Positions 41,624-51,194 of a stretch of 60,959 nucleotides of DNA are shown piece after piece. How positions within the stretch are numbered: position 1 is the first letter of the stretch; each line of letters begins with the position of its first letter. The position numbers and the translations under genes are program-made. Below the pieces are notes generated by a model. The model had not been told where the DNA came from and ran no database searches. It was given only the letters and a program-made list of their open reading frames with translations. The DNA comes from Verrucomicrobiota bacterium (GTDB lineage Bacteria; Verrucomicrobiota; Verrucomicrobiia; Verrucomicrobiales; Akkermansiaceae), in NCBI GenBank assembly GCA_030835305.1, contig JAURPJ010000017.1, positions 1-60,959 on the forward strand, read 5' to 3'.

Positions 41624-43831
41624 CTACGGCTTGGGATTCACGAGAATTTCATCCACAAATAACCAGGCTTTGCGGCCCTTGGCTTTGTGCCAATCGGGGA
41701 TGATGCCCCGGCTCTTCGCATGCACGCGGATATGGCGGGCTTTCATCTCTTTGATCGTTGTCGATAAGATAAGATCTTCGATGGGTTTTTTCCCAGGCAC
41801 TTGGTTGGTGATTGTGGCGACCGGTTTAAAAATAATTCCGTCAAGTGACACTTGAAACTCAATCGTCGATGGGAGGAAGACCCCTGCAGAGGTCACCTGA
41901 CACGATGAAAGTCCTAGCTCGTGAATCGAGGTTGTTTGTCCAAGATCGATGGTGGCGATGAGATCTTCGCCTTCGAAGCCGAGCCAATCATTCTTGAGTT
42001 GGTTCGGATCACCGGTGATTCCATCGACGAGTTCGGCGGACCCGGTCCCGGGATAGTTTGGGCTGGGTGGTACGGCGAGGGTGAGGGAGATGCCGCGGGC
42101 GTCATGATTGGCCATCTCCAGTCCCAGGAGAGCCTCGACGATTTGGGTCAGCTGTTCGTCATTCAAGTAGGAATGAGGCGGCATGGCATGAACCTCTCCC
42201 CAGATGCCCTTGCTTCCTTTCTTAATCTGGTCCTTCAGATAGGGCTTTTTTGCGGGAAGATCGGCATAGCGATTGACGATCATTTCGAAGGACGGCCCGA
42301 TGGCGGTGCTTCCTGGTTGGTGGCAGGCCGCACAGTTGAACTGTCGCATCAATGCGGTGCCCTGATGCTTGGGCGGGAGTCCTCTGAGAGGCCGAACGGC
42401 AACCACCTGGTTTCCGGCGAGACCGCCGTCGATGCGGTGACTGACTCTCACTAGACTACCGCCATTGTTGGGATCCCAGCCGCCCTTGCCATACTGCAGG
42501 ACGAACATCTGGCCGGAGCGATTGAACTTGATGTTCGTGGGTGTTTGAAAGCGGTGGTTGGCAGGGAAGGGTTTGATTGCGACCATGTTTTCCTTGTCGT
42601 CGAGCTCGACCATCTTGACCCAGCCGCGGGCGTAGTCGGCGATGAACCAGTGGTGATCGAAGGATTTGGGGAGCCCTTCGTCCCCATGTGACTTGTCGTG
42701 ATAGTAGACCGGTCCGCCAATGGCAGATGCGCCGCCGCTTCCGAGGGAGGGGAAATTTTTCGAGGGAGGATGGCTGTACCAGATCATAGGCTTCTGTGTT
42801 GGTGGGAGTTCCTCGATTCCGGTATTTTCTTTGAAATGATTGATGGCCCTGGCCGGATCAAAGACTCCCATGACTTCCTTTTTTTCGAAGGAGTAATCGG
42901 GGTAGGATTCGTTGGGTCCGATGAAAAAGGGCCATCCGAAGTAGCCTGGTTTACGCGCTTGATTGAATTCATCGAAACCCAGTGGGAGGAGTTTTTTATC
43001 GACGTTTTTGAGACTCCCGCAGTAGTGGTCAGCAGGGCCGTTTTCGCCCCAATAGAGATGGCTGGTCCGTTGGTCGATAGAGATACGGAAGGGGTTCCGA
43101 CAGCCCATGACGTAGATTTCGGGGCGGGTATTTGGAGTCCCGACCGGGAAAAGGTTTCCGTCGGGGATAGTGTAGCCACCATTTTCTCGCGGACGGATCC
43201 GCAGGATTTTCCCATTTAATACCGCGCTGTTTGTCGAGGTGCGTGCGGCGTAATGAAATCGGGTGTGGTCTTGGTTATCTCCACTACTGATGAAAAGATT
43301 TCCCTTTGGGCCGAAGGCAAGGGATCCGGCTTCGTGGATACGGTCCTTGTCGCGGAGGGCGGGAATTTTGATGATGACCTGCTCGGTCGCTTTGTTGAGC
43401 ATTCCGTCTTCATAGCGAAATCGTGAAACAACATGATCGTGGTTTACCGACTCGCCACCTGGCCGAGTGTAGCAAATGTAGACCCACTTGGTTTTCTCGA
43501 AGTCAGGGGCAACGGCGATTCCCAAAACACCTGATTCCACGTCCCAGCTCCATTTCGGGCCCTTCTTTCGGTAATCGACTTCAAGATGGGCTGCCACTCG
43601 CGTGACACCTGTCGTTAGATCAAGCACTTTGATGTTCCCTTGGAGCTCGGCGATGAAAACAAGATCACCAGCGATCGTCATTTCCATCGGGTTCGAGAGA
43701 TCTGTTGCAATCGTCTCAACCGCGAAGTCTTTTGCAGGAGGGAAAAGAGAGTTTGAGGCTTCGGTTTTTCCTTTGATGGATGAACTTAAAATGATCGTGA
43801 AAATCGGAACTAGGAGTCTTGTATGGCGCAT
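41624..43831 (-). CDS. PQQ-dependent sugar dehydrogenase/cytochrome c fusion
   Basis: A 735-residue exported protein (signal peptide about 1-22). Residues about 30-460 are a GSDH/L-sorbosone-dehydrogenase-type six-bladed propeller: FIAELQGNIKVLDL, SGVLGIAVAPDFEKTKWVYI, HEAGSLAFGPKGNLFISSGD, YVMGCRNPFRISIDQ, WGENGPADHY and FVLQYGKGGWDPNNGG. A cytochrome c domain at about 490-580 contains CAACH and a Met ligand candidate in VHAMPPHSYLND. The last 150 residues are a galactose-binding-like (F5/8-type) domain (ELGLSSCQVTSAGVFLPSTI). This is a typical verrucomicrobial sugar-oxidising surface enzyme with its own electron carrier. Its first 450 bases are duplicated as a fragment at 57.8-58.3 kb. Confidence 0.9.
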   Translation of the reverse strand: MRHTRLLVPIFTIILSSSIKGKTEASNSLFPPAKDFAVETIATDLSNPMEMTIAGDLVFIAELQGNIKVLDLTTGVTRVAAHLEVDYRKKGPKWSWDVESGVLGIAVAPDFEKTKWVYICYTRPGGESVNHDHVVSRFRYEDGMLNKATEQVIIKIPALRDKDRIHEAGSLAFGPKGNLFISSGDNQDHTRFHYAARTSTNSAVLNGKILRIRPRENGGYTIPDGNLFPVGTPNTRPEIYVMGCRNPFRISIDQRTSHLYWGENGPADHYCGSLKNVDKKLLPLGFDEFNQARKPGYFGWPFFIGPNESYPDYSFEKKEVMGVFDPARAINHFKENTGIEELPPTQKPMIWYSHPPSKNFPSLGSGGASAIGGPVYYHDKSHGDEGLPKSFDHHWFIADYARGWVKMVELDDKENMVAIKPFPANHRFQTPTNIKFNRSGQMFVLQYGKGGWDPNNGGSLVRVSHRIDGGLAGNQVVAVRPLRGLPPKHQGTALMRQFNCAACHQPGSTAIGPSFEMIVNRYADLPAKKPYLKDQIKKGSKGIWGEVHAMPPHSYLNDEQLTQIVEALLGLEMANHDARGISLTLAVPPSPNYPGTGSAELVDGITGDPNQLKNDWLGFEGEDLIATIDLGQTTSIHELGLSSCQVTSAGVFLPSTIEFQVSLDGIIFKPVATITNQVPGKKPIEDLILSTTIKEMKARHIRVHAKSRGIIPDWHKAKGRKAWLFVDEILVNPKP

Positions 43832-44012
43832 CAGTTGGCGAAAGATACCACGCCTGGGAAGAGGCGGCGATGGCCTTCTTAATCTCCTCGCGCTTCTCCT
43901 TGTCAGTGCTCGGCTTTAGGGGCCCCAACTGGTCGCCGAGTTTCAGCATAAACTCGCAGTTTGGGAGTGATCCCCCAAATCTAACTCGGCTTGCCTCGGA
44001 GGTTCTCTTATG
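43832..44012 (-). other. open coding-like fragment upstream of the dehydrogenase
   Basis: On the minus strand a frame open from 44012 reads SEASRVRFGGSLPNCEFMLK, then LGDQLGPLKPSTDKEKREEI and KKAIAASSQAW, after which it runs into the dehydrogenase start in another frame. It looks like real protein sequence but has no signal or clear start apart from ATG 43949. I do not recognise it; possibly the 3' part of a lost gene. The duplicated copy near 58.27 kb preserves only its last few codons. Confidence 0.3.
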
Positions 44013-44043
44013 TCAGTTAGAGAGCGTGAACGGATTGCATGAG

Positions 44044-45279
44044 ATGATGGAAGGATGGATTGGCCGTGGAGTGGGGAGCTATGCTTCATGGGTCTCGGGC
44101 TTGGCAGATGGCTTGATCCTTGTGCTGGTGCTCTTGTCTGCAGTTGGGATTTACTTCATCGCCTTGCGCCTGGTAGTGCGCCTAATCCGGGTGCTGGTAA
44201 AACGGAGCGACAATACATTGGATGATGAGTTGGTCTCTAGCCGCTTGTTTTGCTGGATCGCGCAGTTGGTCCCTGGGATGATGGTATGGGCCGGAGGGCA
44301 GGCCGCGCTCCGTAATTCAACGGCGTCCGAGGCTGTCAGAGTTCTCGCAGAGATTTACATCATCGTAATGGTCTCTTTGGCGGTGAGTTCGATTCTCAAT
44401 GTGTGTGAACGTATTTACCGTCGTTTCCCGGTGTCGCGGGAGATACCTATCAAAGGCTTCCTTCAGATCTTTAAGATTTTGATTTTTTCGGCTGCGGCGA
44501 TCTTTATGGTTTCGGCAATTCTCGGAAAATCTCCGGTGATTATCCTCAGCGGTCTTGGCGCATTGACCGCGGTGATGATGCTTATCTTTAAGGATGCGAT
44601 TCTTGGATTGGTTGCGGGTGTACAGCTATCCGCCAACCGAATGGTCGCGAGGGGTGACTGGATTGAGATGCCGAAATTTGGCGCCGATGGAGACGTGATC
44701 GATGTCGCGTTGACTACCGTTAAGGTGCAGAACTTTGATAAAACGATTACCACTATTCCGACTCATGTGTTGATCAGCGATAGTTTCAAAAACTGGCGAG
44801 GGATGAGCAAATCCGGGGTGCGACGAATCAAGCGAAACCTCTTGCTCGATATGAACTCGGTGGCTTTGCTGGATGTGAAGTCCATCGAGCGCTTTCGCAA
44901 GATCCGCCTTTTGCGTGATTATCTCGATAGAAAAGAGAAAGAGCTCGGCGAATGGAATAAGCAGTTTCCTAAAGAGGAAAATGCCGAGCCAGTAAACGCC
45001 CGCGCCCTAACAAATCTGGGAACTTTCCGCGCCTACGTGGGTGAATATCTCAAGAGCCATCCCAAGATTTCAAAGGATCAAACACTTCTGGTTCGGCAAT
45101 TGCAACCGACTGAGAAAGGCCTGCCAATTGAGATTTATATTTTCACCAATGACAATCGTTGGATCGAATACGAGGCAATCCAGAGCGATATCTTCGATCA
45201 TCTCCTAGCCGTGCTCCCGGAGTTCGGCTTAAATGTTTTCCAGTCCCCGACCGGAGCTGATTTGAAGAACCTCCGCTAA
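44044..45279 (+). CDS. ybdG: YbdG/MscM-type mechanosensitive channel
   Basis: About 411 residues from ATG 44044 (ATG 44047 also possible), close to the 415 of E. coli YbdG. Five predicted transmembrane helices in the first 190 residues, then the MscS pore helix and beta domain: SGLGALTAVMMLIFKDAILG, then LVAGVQLSANRMVARGDWIE, MPKFGADGDVIDVALTTVKV and TITTIPTHVLISDSFKNWRG. The YbdG-specific extra domain is present too (LTNLGTFRAYVGEYLKSHPK, then QSDIFDHLLAVLPEFGLNVF, QSPTG). It is an inner-membrane tension-gated channel for osmotic downshock. The next gene starts 12 bases later, but functional linkage is unlikely. Confidence 0.92.
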   Translation: MMEGWIGRGVGSYASWVSGLADGLILVLVLLSAVGIYFIALRLVVRLIRVLVKRSDNTLDDELVSSRLFCWIAQLVPGMMVWAGGQAALRNSTASEAVRVLAEIYIIVMVSLAVSSILNVCERIYRRFPVSREIPIKGFLQIFKILIFSAAAIFMVSAILGKSPVIILSGLGALTAVMMLIFKDAILGLVAGVQLSANRMVARGDWIEMPKFGADGDVIDVALTTVKVQNFDKTITTIPTHVLISDSFKNWRGMSKSGVRRIKRNLLLDMNSVALLDVKSIERFRKIRLLRDYLDRKEKELGEWNKQFPKEENAEPVNARALTNLGTFRAYVGEYLKSHPKISKDQTLLVRQLQPTEKGLPIEIYIFTNDNRWIEYEAIQSDIFDHLLAVLPEFGLNVFQSPTGADLKNLR

Positions 45280-45290
45280 AGAGAATTGTC

Positions 45291-48086
45291 GTGAAGCAAG
45301 TCGCATCTATCGTTTTCAGTGTTGCGTGCCTGATGGGACCGGCAGTTCTTGCTGACGAGAAGGCGGTGGAGGTTTTTGAGCATTATTGCTTCGATTGCCA
45401 CGGTGACGGCGCGAAGAAAGGCGGGCTGGATCTCTCCGGGATGCTTGGGAAAGAGGACTTCGATGGTTCGCTGATTTTTGAGAATTTGGTGACGGGAAAA
45501 ATGCCACCCGCTGACAAAGATCAGCCGGATGCAAAGGAGAAGCGAGAGCTGCTGGAATGGCTCGCTGGCCGGCAGGGAAAGCGGGTGGGGAAAGCCTTCC
45601 GCCGAATCAGCCGGCATGAATTCGTGCACTCGCTCAATGATCTCTTGGGGACGGATCTCGATCTTTCTGGCAAGATTCCCGAAGACCGGGGGACGAACGA
45701 TTTTGATTCCAATCGCAAGATCCAGTTGAGCCGTGAGATGCTGGGATCGTATTTTTCAGTGGCAGACGAAATGCTCGATCATGCCTTTCCGGATGATGGG
45801 TTTCCCGCGGAGAGGAGCTGGGTGACAAGCAAAGTCCGGGACAGTCATGAGAGCTACCGGATCTACCATCGGCCCTATCAGGAAGGCACCCTTTTCTCGT
45901 GGACCCGGGCCAACAATGGCAACAGCTATTCTTTCTTCTACGACAACTTTGAGCCGCCGGTGGCAGGCTGGTATGAGTTGACATTTGATGCTGCGAAGGT
46001 TGCCGACTTCGAAGACGATATGAGCCTGCAAGTTTATGCGGGAAAGTATTACTATGCCGATGATCGTCCGCAGCCGCAGCGTTTGCTGGGAGTGGTCTCG
46101 TTGGGGAACAAGAAATTGGAATCGTATACCATCCGCGCCTACCTCCATCCCGGAGAAAGCGTTTCGGTGCACTGTTTTTCGCGGCACAATTTTCGTCAAA
46201 AGAATCCAAAAGAGGGAATCTACATCAAGCAATTGAAGGTCCGGGGGCCGGTGGTGGATTCATGGCCTCCGACGTCTTATCAACAAGTCTTCGATGGAAT
46301 GGAAATCCAGGCCGGGCAGCGGAGCGTCCGGAAAGCTTCCGGCTTTCAAACAAAGCTCAAGAGGATTGGCGGGGCGCTTACGGTAAGTAGTTTTCAGGGG
46401 GGGATGGAAAAGGAAAAGATGCAGGATGGTTCCAATCTGACCTTCTGGCATACACGCTTCTCTCCGACGGTGGCGAAGCCGCCGCATTACGTGATTTTTG
46501 AAAACCCAAATGGAGCGGTCATTGAAGGACTTTCCTTCGCGACCTGGTCGGGCGGAAATGGCAATGGCTTGGTGAAAGCGTATGAGATTTACCTCTCCGA
46601 CGATGGAGAAACGTGGGGAGATAAGGTGATGGAAGGGGGATTGGATGTCAGGCTTGCCAACGAGCAGCCGATTATCTTTCCCAAGGAAACGACCAGTCGC
46701 TTTATCAAATTCAAGGTAACAGACTCTGTTCAGCTGGATGGAAAATCAATCGCTTCAATTGGCAAGTTGGACGTCATCACTCCTTTGGAGGAACAGATTG
46801 AAACTTCCACGGTTACAGTTGTTTCAGAGAACCCTGATGATTTCAAAAAAGTGATTCGCAGTTTTGCGGAGCGAGCTTTTGCGTCGACCCTCAGTGAGGA
46901 GGAATTGGCGCCATATTTTTGGGTGGGACTTCGCCGACTTGAGGAGGGAGGCGACTTTGTCGAGGCGACCAAGGTTGGCTTGAAGGCCATTCTTTGCTCG
47001 CCAAGATTCCTGATGGCGCCCGGGGAGCATGCCAATTCGTCGTTTGGCAAAGCCTCGGATCTCGCTCGTATTTTGTGGCTTTCGGTTCCCGATGAAGAAC
47101 TTCTGAAATTGGCGGCTTCAGGTTCGCTCCATGGCGCGACCTTGAATGATCAAATTCAGAGAATGTTGGCCGATAAACGCAGCCGCCGCATGGTTCGCTC
47201 CTTCAGTGATCAGTGGCTGAACCTGCGGGGTCTCAACAAGGTGACGCCCTCCTTGAAACTCTACCCGCTTTACGATGACCTTCTGAATTACTACCTCCCG
47301 ATCGAAACCCGGAAATACCTTCAGCATTTGATCCATGAAAATCTTCCCGCCCGAAATCTCATCGATTCGAATTTCACTTTTCTCAATCAACGGCTTGCCC
47401 GGCACTACGGGATCAAGGGAGTGACTGGACAAAAAATACGCAAGGTAAACTTTTCAGACGAAGTGCCCCGTGGCGGACTTCTCACGATGGCAAGTGTCCT
47501 AAAAGTGACCACGGATGGTTTCGAAACCTCGCCCATTTTACGCGGAGCCTGGATCTCAAAAAATATTGTGGGCACGCCCTTGTCACCACCGCCGGAGAGT
47601 GTTCCGGCCCTGGAACCGGAACACGGAGAAGCCATCACGCTCAAGGAACAGATTGATCAGCATAAAAGCAACAAGACCTGTTACGCTTGTCATAAGAGTA
47701 TTGACGGGTATGGCTTCGCATTGGAGAGCTTTGATGCCACGGGAGGATGGCGTGATCAATATCGGGTCAAGCAAGCCCATCGAAGCACTTTTCAGTATCG
47801 TCCTCAGGGTTACTTTAAGAAAGGTGCACCGGTTGATGCTTCCGGAGAGATCGACGATGCCAGCTTTCAGGACATTTTTGGGCTTAAGAAGGTTTTGCTC
47901 TCCAACGAGCGTAAGCTTGCCTATAACTATGGGAAGAAGTTTTTCGAATACGCCTATGGAGACAAGCCGGATTTGAGCCAGCGCCTTCAGTTGTGGGAGT
48001 TTCTTGGAACGAATCCCGGAAACCTGCGGCTGGGAACTCTCATGACCCATGTCCTTACTCATTCAACAAACGGAAAAGAGAAATGA
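45291..48086 (+). CDS. DUF1587-DUF1592-DUF1588-DUF1585 cytochrome c-type protein
   Basis: GTG start with AAGAGAA upstream; 931 residues, signal peptide about 1-21. An N-terminal cytochrome domain has CFDCHGDGAKKGGLDLSG. DUF1587 follows (FRRISRHEFVHSLNDLLGTD), then a beta-rich middle with two jelly-roll-like regions, DUF1595 (FAERAFASTLSEEELAPYFW), DUF1592 (LARILWLSVPDEELLKLAAS), and DUF1588 (LARHYGIKGVTGQ, PRGGLLTMASVLKVTTDGFE, and haem-type CYACHKSIDGYGFALESFDA). DUF1585 is the end (LLSNERKLAYNYGKKFFEYA). Standard companion of DUF1552, whose start codon overlaps its stop. Presumed periplasmic redox enzyme of polymer catabolism; reaction unknown. Confidence 0.93.
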   Translation: MKQVASIVFSVACLMGPAVLADEKAVEVFEHYCFDCHGDGAKKGGLDLSGMLGKEDFDGSLIFENLVTGKMPPADKDQPDAKEKRELLEWLAGRQGKRVGKAFRRISRHEFVHSLNDLLGTDLDLSGKIPEDRGTNDFDSNRKIQLSREMLGSYFSVADEMLDHAFPDDGFPAERSWVTSKVRDSHESYRIYHRPYQEGTLFSWTRANNGNSYSFFYDNFEPPVAGWYELTFDAAKVADFEDDMSLQVYAGKYYYADDRPQPQRLLGVVSLGNKKLESYTIRAYLHPGESVSVHCFSRHNFRQKNPKEGIYIKQLKVRGPVVDSWPPTSYQQVFDGMEIQAGQRSVRKASGFQTKLKRIGGALTVSSFQGGMEKEKMQDGSNLTFWHTRFSPTVAKPPHYVIFENPNGAVIEGLSFATWSGGNGNGLVKAYEIYLSDDGETWGDKVMEGGLDVRLANEQPIIFPKETTSRFIKFKVTDSVQLDGKSIASIGKLDVITPLEEQIETSTVTVVSENPDDFKKVIRSFAERAFASTLSEEELAPYFWVGLRRLEEGGDFVEATKVGLKAILCSPRFLMAPGEHANSSFGKASDLARILWLSVPDEELLKLAASGSLHGATLNDQIQRMLADKRSRRMVRSFSDQWLNLRGLNKVTPSLKLYPLYDDLLNYYLPIETRKYLQHLIHENLPARNLIDSNFTFLNQRLARHYGIKGVTGQKIRKVNFSDEVPRGGLLTMASVLKVTTDGFETSPILRGAWISKNIVGTPLSPPPESVPALEPEHGEAITLKEQIDQHKSNKTCYACHKSIDGYGFALESFDATGGWRDQYRVKQAHRSTFQYRPQGYFKKGAPVDASGEIDDASFQDIFGLKKVLLSNERKLAYNYGKKFFEYAYGDKPDLSQRLQLWEFLGTNPGNLRLGTLMTHVLTHSTNGKEK

Positions 48087-49315
48087 AGCAATACCGCCGA
48101 AGAGATTTTTTGAAATTTGGAGCAGCCCTACCGTTGGCTTTGCATTCGCTGAATGCGCGGACGGCAAGCACCCCGGGAGTGAAAGCACCTCCGAAGCGGG
48201 TCATCTTCATTTGCAATTCGCTCGGTTTCTATGAACCAAATTTCTTTCCCACCAAGCGGGGAGACTTGACCACCTCCAAGTATCTCAAGGAGATGGCAGT
48301 GAGGGAGAAAATGACGGTCTTTCAAAACTTCTTTCATCCGGGCATGGAGACCAGCAATCATGACTCGGAGAAATCTTTCCTGACCGGAGCGCCGAGTCCC
48401 GAGGCCACAAATTTCACCAATACAATTTCTCTTGATCAGATCCTCGCCCGCGAGATGGGTGGTGACACGCGCTTCCCGTATCTTTCCTTCAGTATCTACG
48501 ATCGTGGTTGGGGATGTTCCTGGAATGATCGCGGGGTGGCCATTCCACCCATGCATGACGAACGGCAGATCTTTGAAAGGCTCTTCGGTGAAGAAGATTT
48601 GAGCGCGAAGCGCCAACAGATCGAGAACGACCAGCAGATCGTGAAATCCCTCTATCGCGACATGGAGCAGATCAAGAAGAAGGGCGGAGATGACTCGAAG
48701 ATCGAATCCTACCGGACCGTCATTTCAGAACTTGAAGCGCAATTGAAGCATGAGGAATTTTGGCTCAAGACCAAGAAGCCGGAAGTGCCAAATACCTTGA
48801 GCGATGATCAGGAATTCGCTTTCTCGACCAAGGTTCGCAACCTCTTCGAACTCTCCAAACTGGCGTTGCAGACGGACTCGACCCGAGTCATCACGCTTTC
48901 GCTCGATTGGATTTACGGCGCGATCAAAGTCCCCGGCGCAACCGGTGGCTGGCACACTCTTTCGCACCACGGAGGCAAGGCTGATGTGCTCGGCAAGCTC
49001 AGCCGGATCGAAGTCGACATCGTCAAACATCTTGACCGCTTTCTCACCGAACTCGATCAAATCGAAGAAGGGGAGGGCAGTCTTTTAGATCACACCACTG
49101 TGGTCATCGGCAGCAACTTCGGTGATTCTTCAAATCACACCTGCAACAACCTCCCTACCATCGTGGCAGGCGGTGGCTACCGTCATCAAGCTCACACCGT
49201 CCTTGAAAAGCCGACTCCGCTTTGCAATCTCTACTTGGAGCTCCTCCACAAACACAATGTGGACTTGGGCTCTTTTGGAAGTAGCAAGAAAGATCTTGGT
49301 TTACTCAAAGGGTGA
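48083..49315 (+). CDS. DUF1552 family exported protein
   Basis: ATG 48083 overlaps the preceding stop (ATGA); 410 residues. Tat-type start YRRRDFLKFGAALPLALHSL. Typical DUF1552 segments: KRVIFICNSLGFYEPNFFPT, ENF-like FQNFFHPGMETSNHDSEKSF, LTGAPSPEATNFTNTISLDQ, DEQFAFSTK-like DQEFAFSTKVRNLFELSKLA, and VVIGSNFGDSSNHTCNNLPT. DUF1552 and DUF1592-type cytochromes always travel together, which supports a joint extracytoplasmic enzyme. A sulfatase-like tail in the same frame follows just after its stop codon. Confidence 0.92.
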   Translation: MKQYRRRDFLKFGAALPLALHSLNARTASTPGVKAPPKRVIFICNSLGFYEPNFFPTKRGDLTTSKYLKEMAVREKMTVFQNFFHPGMETSNHDSEKSFLTGAPSPEATNFTNTISLDQILAREMGGDTRFPYLSFSIYDRGWGCSWNDRGVAIPPMHDERQIFERLFGEEDLSAKRQQIENDQQIVKSLYRDMEQIKKKGGDDSKIESYRTVISELEAQLKHEEFWLKTKKPEVPNTLSDDQEFAFSTKVRNLFELSKLALQTDSTRVITLSLDWIYGAIKVPGATGGWHTLSHHGGKADVLGKLSRIEVDIVKHLDRFLTELDQIEEGEGSLLDHTTVVIGSNFGDSSNHTCNNLPTIVAGGGYRHQAHTVLEKPTPLCNLYLELLHKHNVDLGSFGSSKKDLGLLKG

Positions 49316-49318
49316 TCC

Positions 49319-49423
49319 CGGTCGAAGGAAAGCGCCAATATCGCCACCGAAAACCCTCAGGTCACCGCATCGATGCGGCAAGCCATCGAACGCTTCAAGG
49401 AGACCGTCGTCCCGGGTTCGTAA
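49319..49423 (+). pseudogene. C-terminal tail of a lost sulfatase
   Basis: 34 codons read SKESANIATENPQVTASMRQ, then AIERFKETV and a stop. This is the usual end of sulfatases (an ESxNLAxxNPEVxxxM helix after the last strand). It begins three bases after the DUF1552 stop and has no start codon. It indicates that a sulfatase gene once followed and was deleted. Confidence 0.55.
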
Positions 49424-49524
49424 AAACACCCTTGATTGGCGTTGACAGCTGACCCCGTTCCGCCGAAACAATCTGTCTAGAGGGTGAGACTACCGATGGG
49501 GCTACCGGATAGAGCTCCGTCTGG

Positions 49525-49543
49525 CCACCTGCTTCGGAGGTGG
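49525..49543 (+). terminator. hairpin between convergent genes
   Basis: CCACCT, loop GCTTCGG, AGGTGG, then TTGTTT on the plus strand. A short 6-bp stem with weak T-run; it could end the DUF1592/DUF1552 operon or work from both sides. Confidence 0.4.
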
Positions 49544-49547
49544 TTGT

Positions 49548-51179
49548 TTACTTGAAGAGAACATGGCGATATCGATAGAAGCGCCGGAGTCCGGGGCCGA
49601 CTGCTTCCGTCTGTGATGAGGCCGTTCCGGTTACGGTCACGGCGACGCCGACATCTTGCCATGAATTCGCGGACAGGTCGTGGGTTTCCTCGAGCTGATA
49701 GACGGCACCGGGGGACGAGGTCCAATTCAGAGTGACCTGTTCATCGGCATATTGAATCTGCGTGATTACGAGGGGCTTCACAAATTCCAGGGCGCCCATG
49801 TCTACGTCGCTGTTGACGACTCGCATAATGCCGGCGTAATCACCACTTCCCGTCATCCATGATAGATTTTTGCCGGTGTCCCGGCACGGGGAAGATTCGC
49901 CCAGGCGGTGATCCGCCGCGATCAGGGGATCGCTGCTGATGTTACCGTTCGTCAATCTGGTTCCGCCCTGAATGCAGTTGTGCTCCAGAGTGACGACAAA
50001 GGCCTCCGAGGGAAGATTGAACCCGTTGTTAGAATACAGGATATTGTTACGAATGACGGTTTCGTCCACCGGGTCGAATGAGGACTTCCAGAAAACCCCC
50101 CCGGTGGTGTGAGATGAAAGATTACCGAGCACGGTGCAATTTTCCAGGCTGCCCCGTCCCTGGATATAGGCCCCCCCGCCATCCGATGGCACGCCAAAGT
50201 ATCCCGGAGGATTCTCAGGGTCGTAGTGGCTGAAATTATCCAAGACTAGGCAGTTTCTCAACGTCCCGTTTTCGATGTAGGCTCCACCCCCGATTCGGCT
50301 ACCATTGTTTTGAATAAAACACCGATTGACGACACCCCCTTCGCTGATATGTACTCCTCCACCCTGATTGCTCGGCGTGACCGCGCTTCCGACGGTAAAG
50401 GCGATCACACCCGGGGAGCCCTCATTGTCGAAGATTTGGCAATCACGCATGGTTCCCCCGATCATGGTAACACCCCTGTATTGATTACTGTAGATCTGGC
50501 ATTGGACGACGGTGGAGCGATCGCAGTCCAAGGCGCCCACCGAGGTGACATTGTTCCGGATGATGCAACGCTCGATCAGACTGCCGTTGCCGACATGGAC
50601 CGTAGAAGGATCAGAGAAACCATCGCCTCCTTTGTTATTGTCGTAAAAGATGCAATCGCTCACGACGCTACCGTCCCGGGCCGCCAGTGCGGCGCCGGCG
50701 GGTAGAATTCCGTGAAGCCCTTGATTACCGCCATTCTCCCGAAACACGCAGTTACTGATCACACAATTTCTGGCGTAGACACCACCGCCATATCTCCTCG
50801 CGGGATCTCCGAGGAATCCGCCCCGTACAAATCCGTGTTGAACCGTCAAGTCGACGAGGGTCGCATCATTGATGTTAAAACAGCGAACATCGTTTCGTCC
50901 ATCCACTACGCAATTATCGGGGCCGTTGAAGCCTTTGATCGTGATGGCCTTGTTTACAGTAATGGCTTCTTTTAATAAATAGGTATGATCAGCGAGATAG
51001 ATGGTGTCACCAGCCGCCGCGGCGTCTACTGCTGCCTGGATGTTGGTGGCGGCCTGGGTCCAGTTCGCGAACGGCGACGTGTGATCTCCATCGGGACTCA
51101 CATAAAGGTCGGTTGCCCGGGTGATGGCGGTATTTGCCCAGAGAAAGACGGCAAAAATTGAAAGAAATGATGGTTTCAT
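49548..51179 (-). CDS. secreted parallel beta-helix protein
   Basis: A 543-residue exported protein (signal peptide about 1-22). It begins with the typical TDLYVSPDGDHTSPFANWTQ and AATNIQAAVDAAAAGDTIYL, then right-handed beta-helix turns through about residue 440 (GGGVYARNCVISNCVFRENG, GGGAYIENGTLRNCLVLDNF, GSLENCTVLGNLSSHTTGGV) and a closing SDVDMGALEF, as in the choice-of-anchor/polymorphic outer membrane protein group. The end is the shared module: VTLNWTSSPGAVYQLEETHD, finishing FYRYRHVLFK. Beta-helix proteins often bind or cleave polysaccharides, but no lyase residues are evident. It is downstream of the giant at 51195 (15 bases apart), so the two probably form an operon. Confidence 0.85.
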   Translation of the reverse strand: MKPSFLSIFAVFLWANTAITRATDLYVSPDGDHTSPFANWTQAATNIQAAVDAAAAGDTIYLADHTYLLKEAITVNKAITIKGFNGPDNCVVDGRNDVRCFNINDATLVDLTVQHGFVRGGFLGDPARRYGGGVYARNCVISNCVFRENGGNQGLHGILPAGAALAARDGSVVSDCIFYDNNKGGDGFSDPSTVHVGNGSLIERCIIRNNVTSVGALDCDRSTVVQCQIYSNQYRGVTMIGGTMRDCQIFDNEGSPGVIAFTVGSAVTPSNQGGGVHISEGGVVNRCFIQNNGSRIGGGAYIENGTLRNCLVLDNFSHYDPENPPGYFGVPSDGGGAYIQGRGSLENCTVLGNLSSHTTGGVFWKSSFDPVDETVIRNNILYSNNGFNLPSEAFVVTLEHNCIQGGTRLTNGNISSDPLIAADHRLGESSPCRDTGKNLSWMTGSGDYAGIMRVVNSDVDMGALEFVKPLVITQIQYADEQVTLNWTSSPGAVYQLEETHDLSANSWQDVGVAVTVTGTASSQTEAVGPGLRRFYRYRHVLFK

Positions 51180-51194
51180 AGTGCTGGTAGTTCC

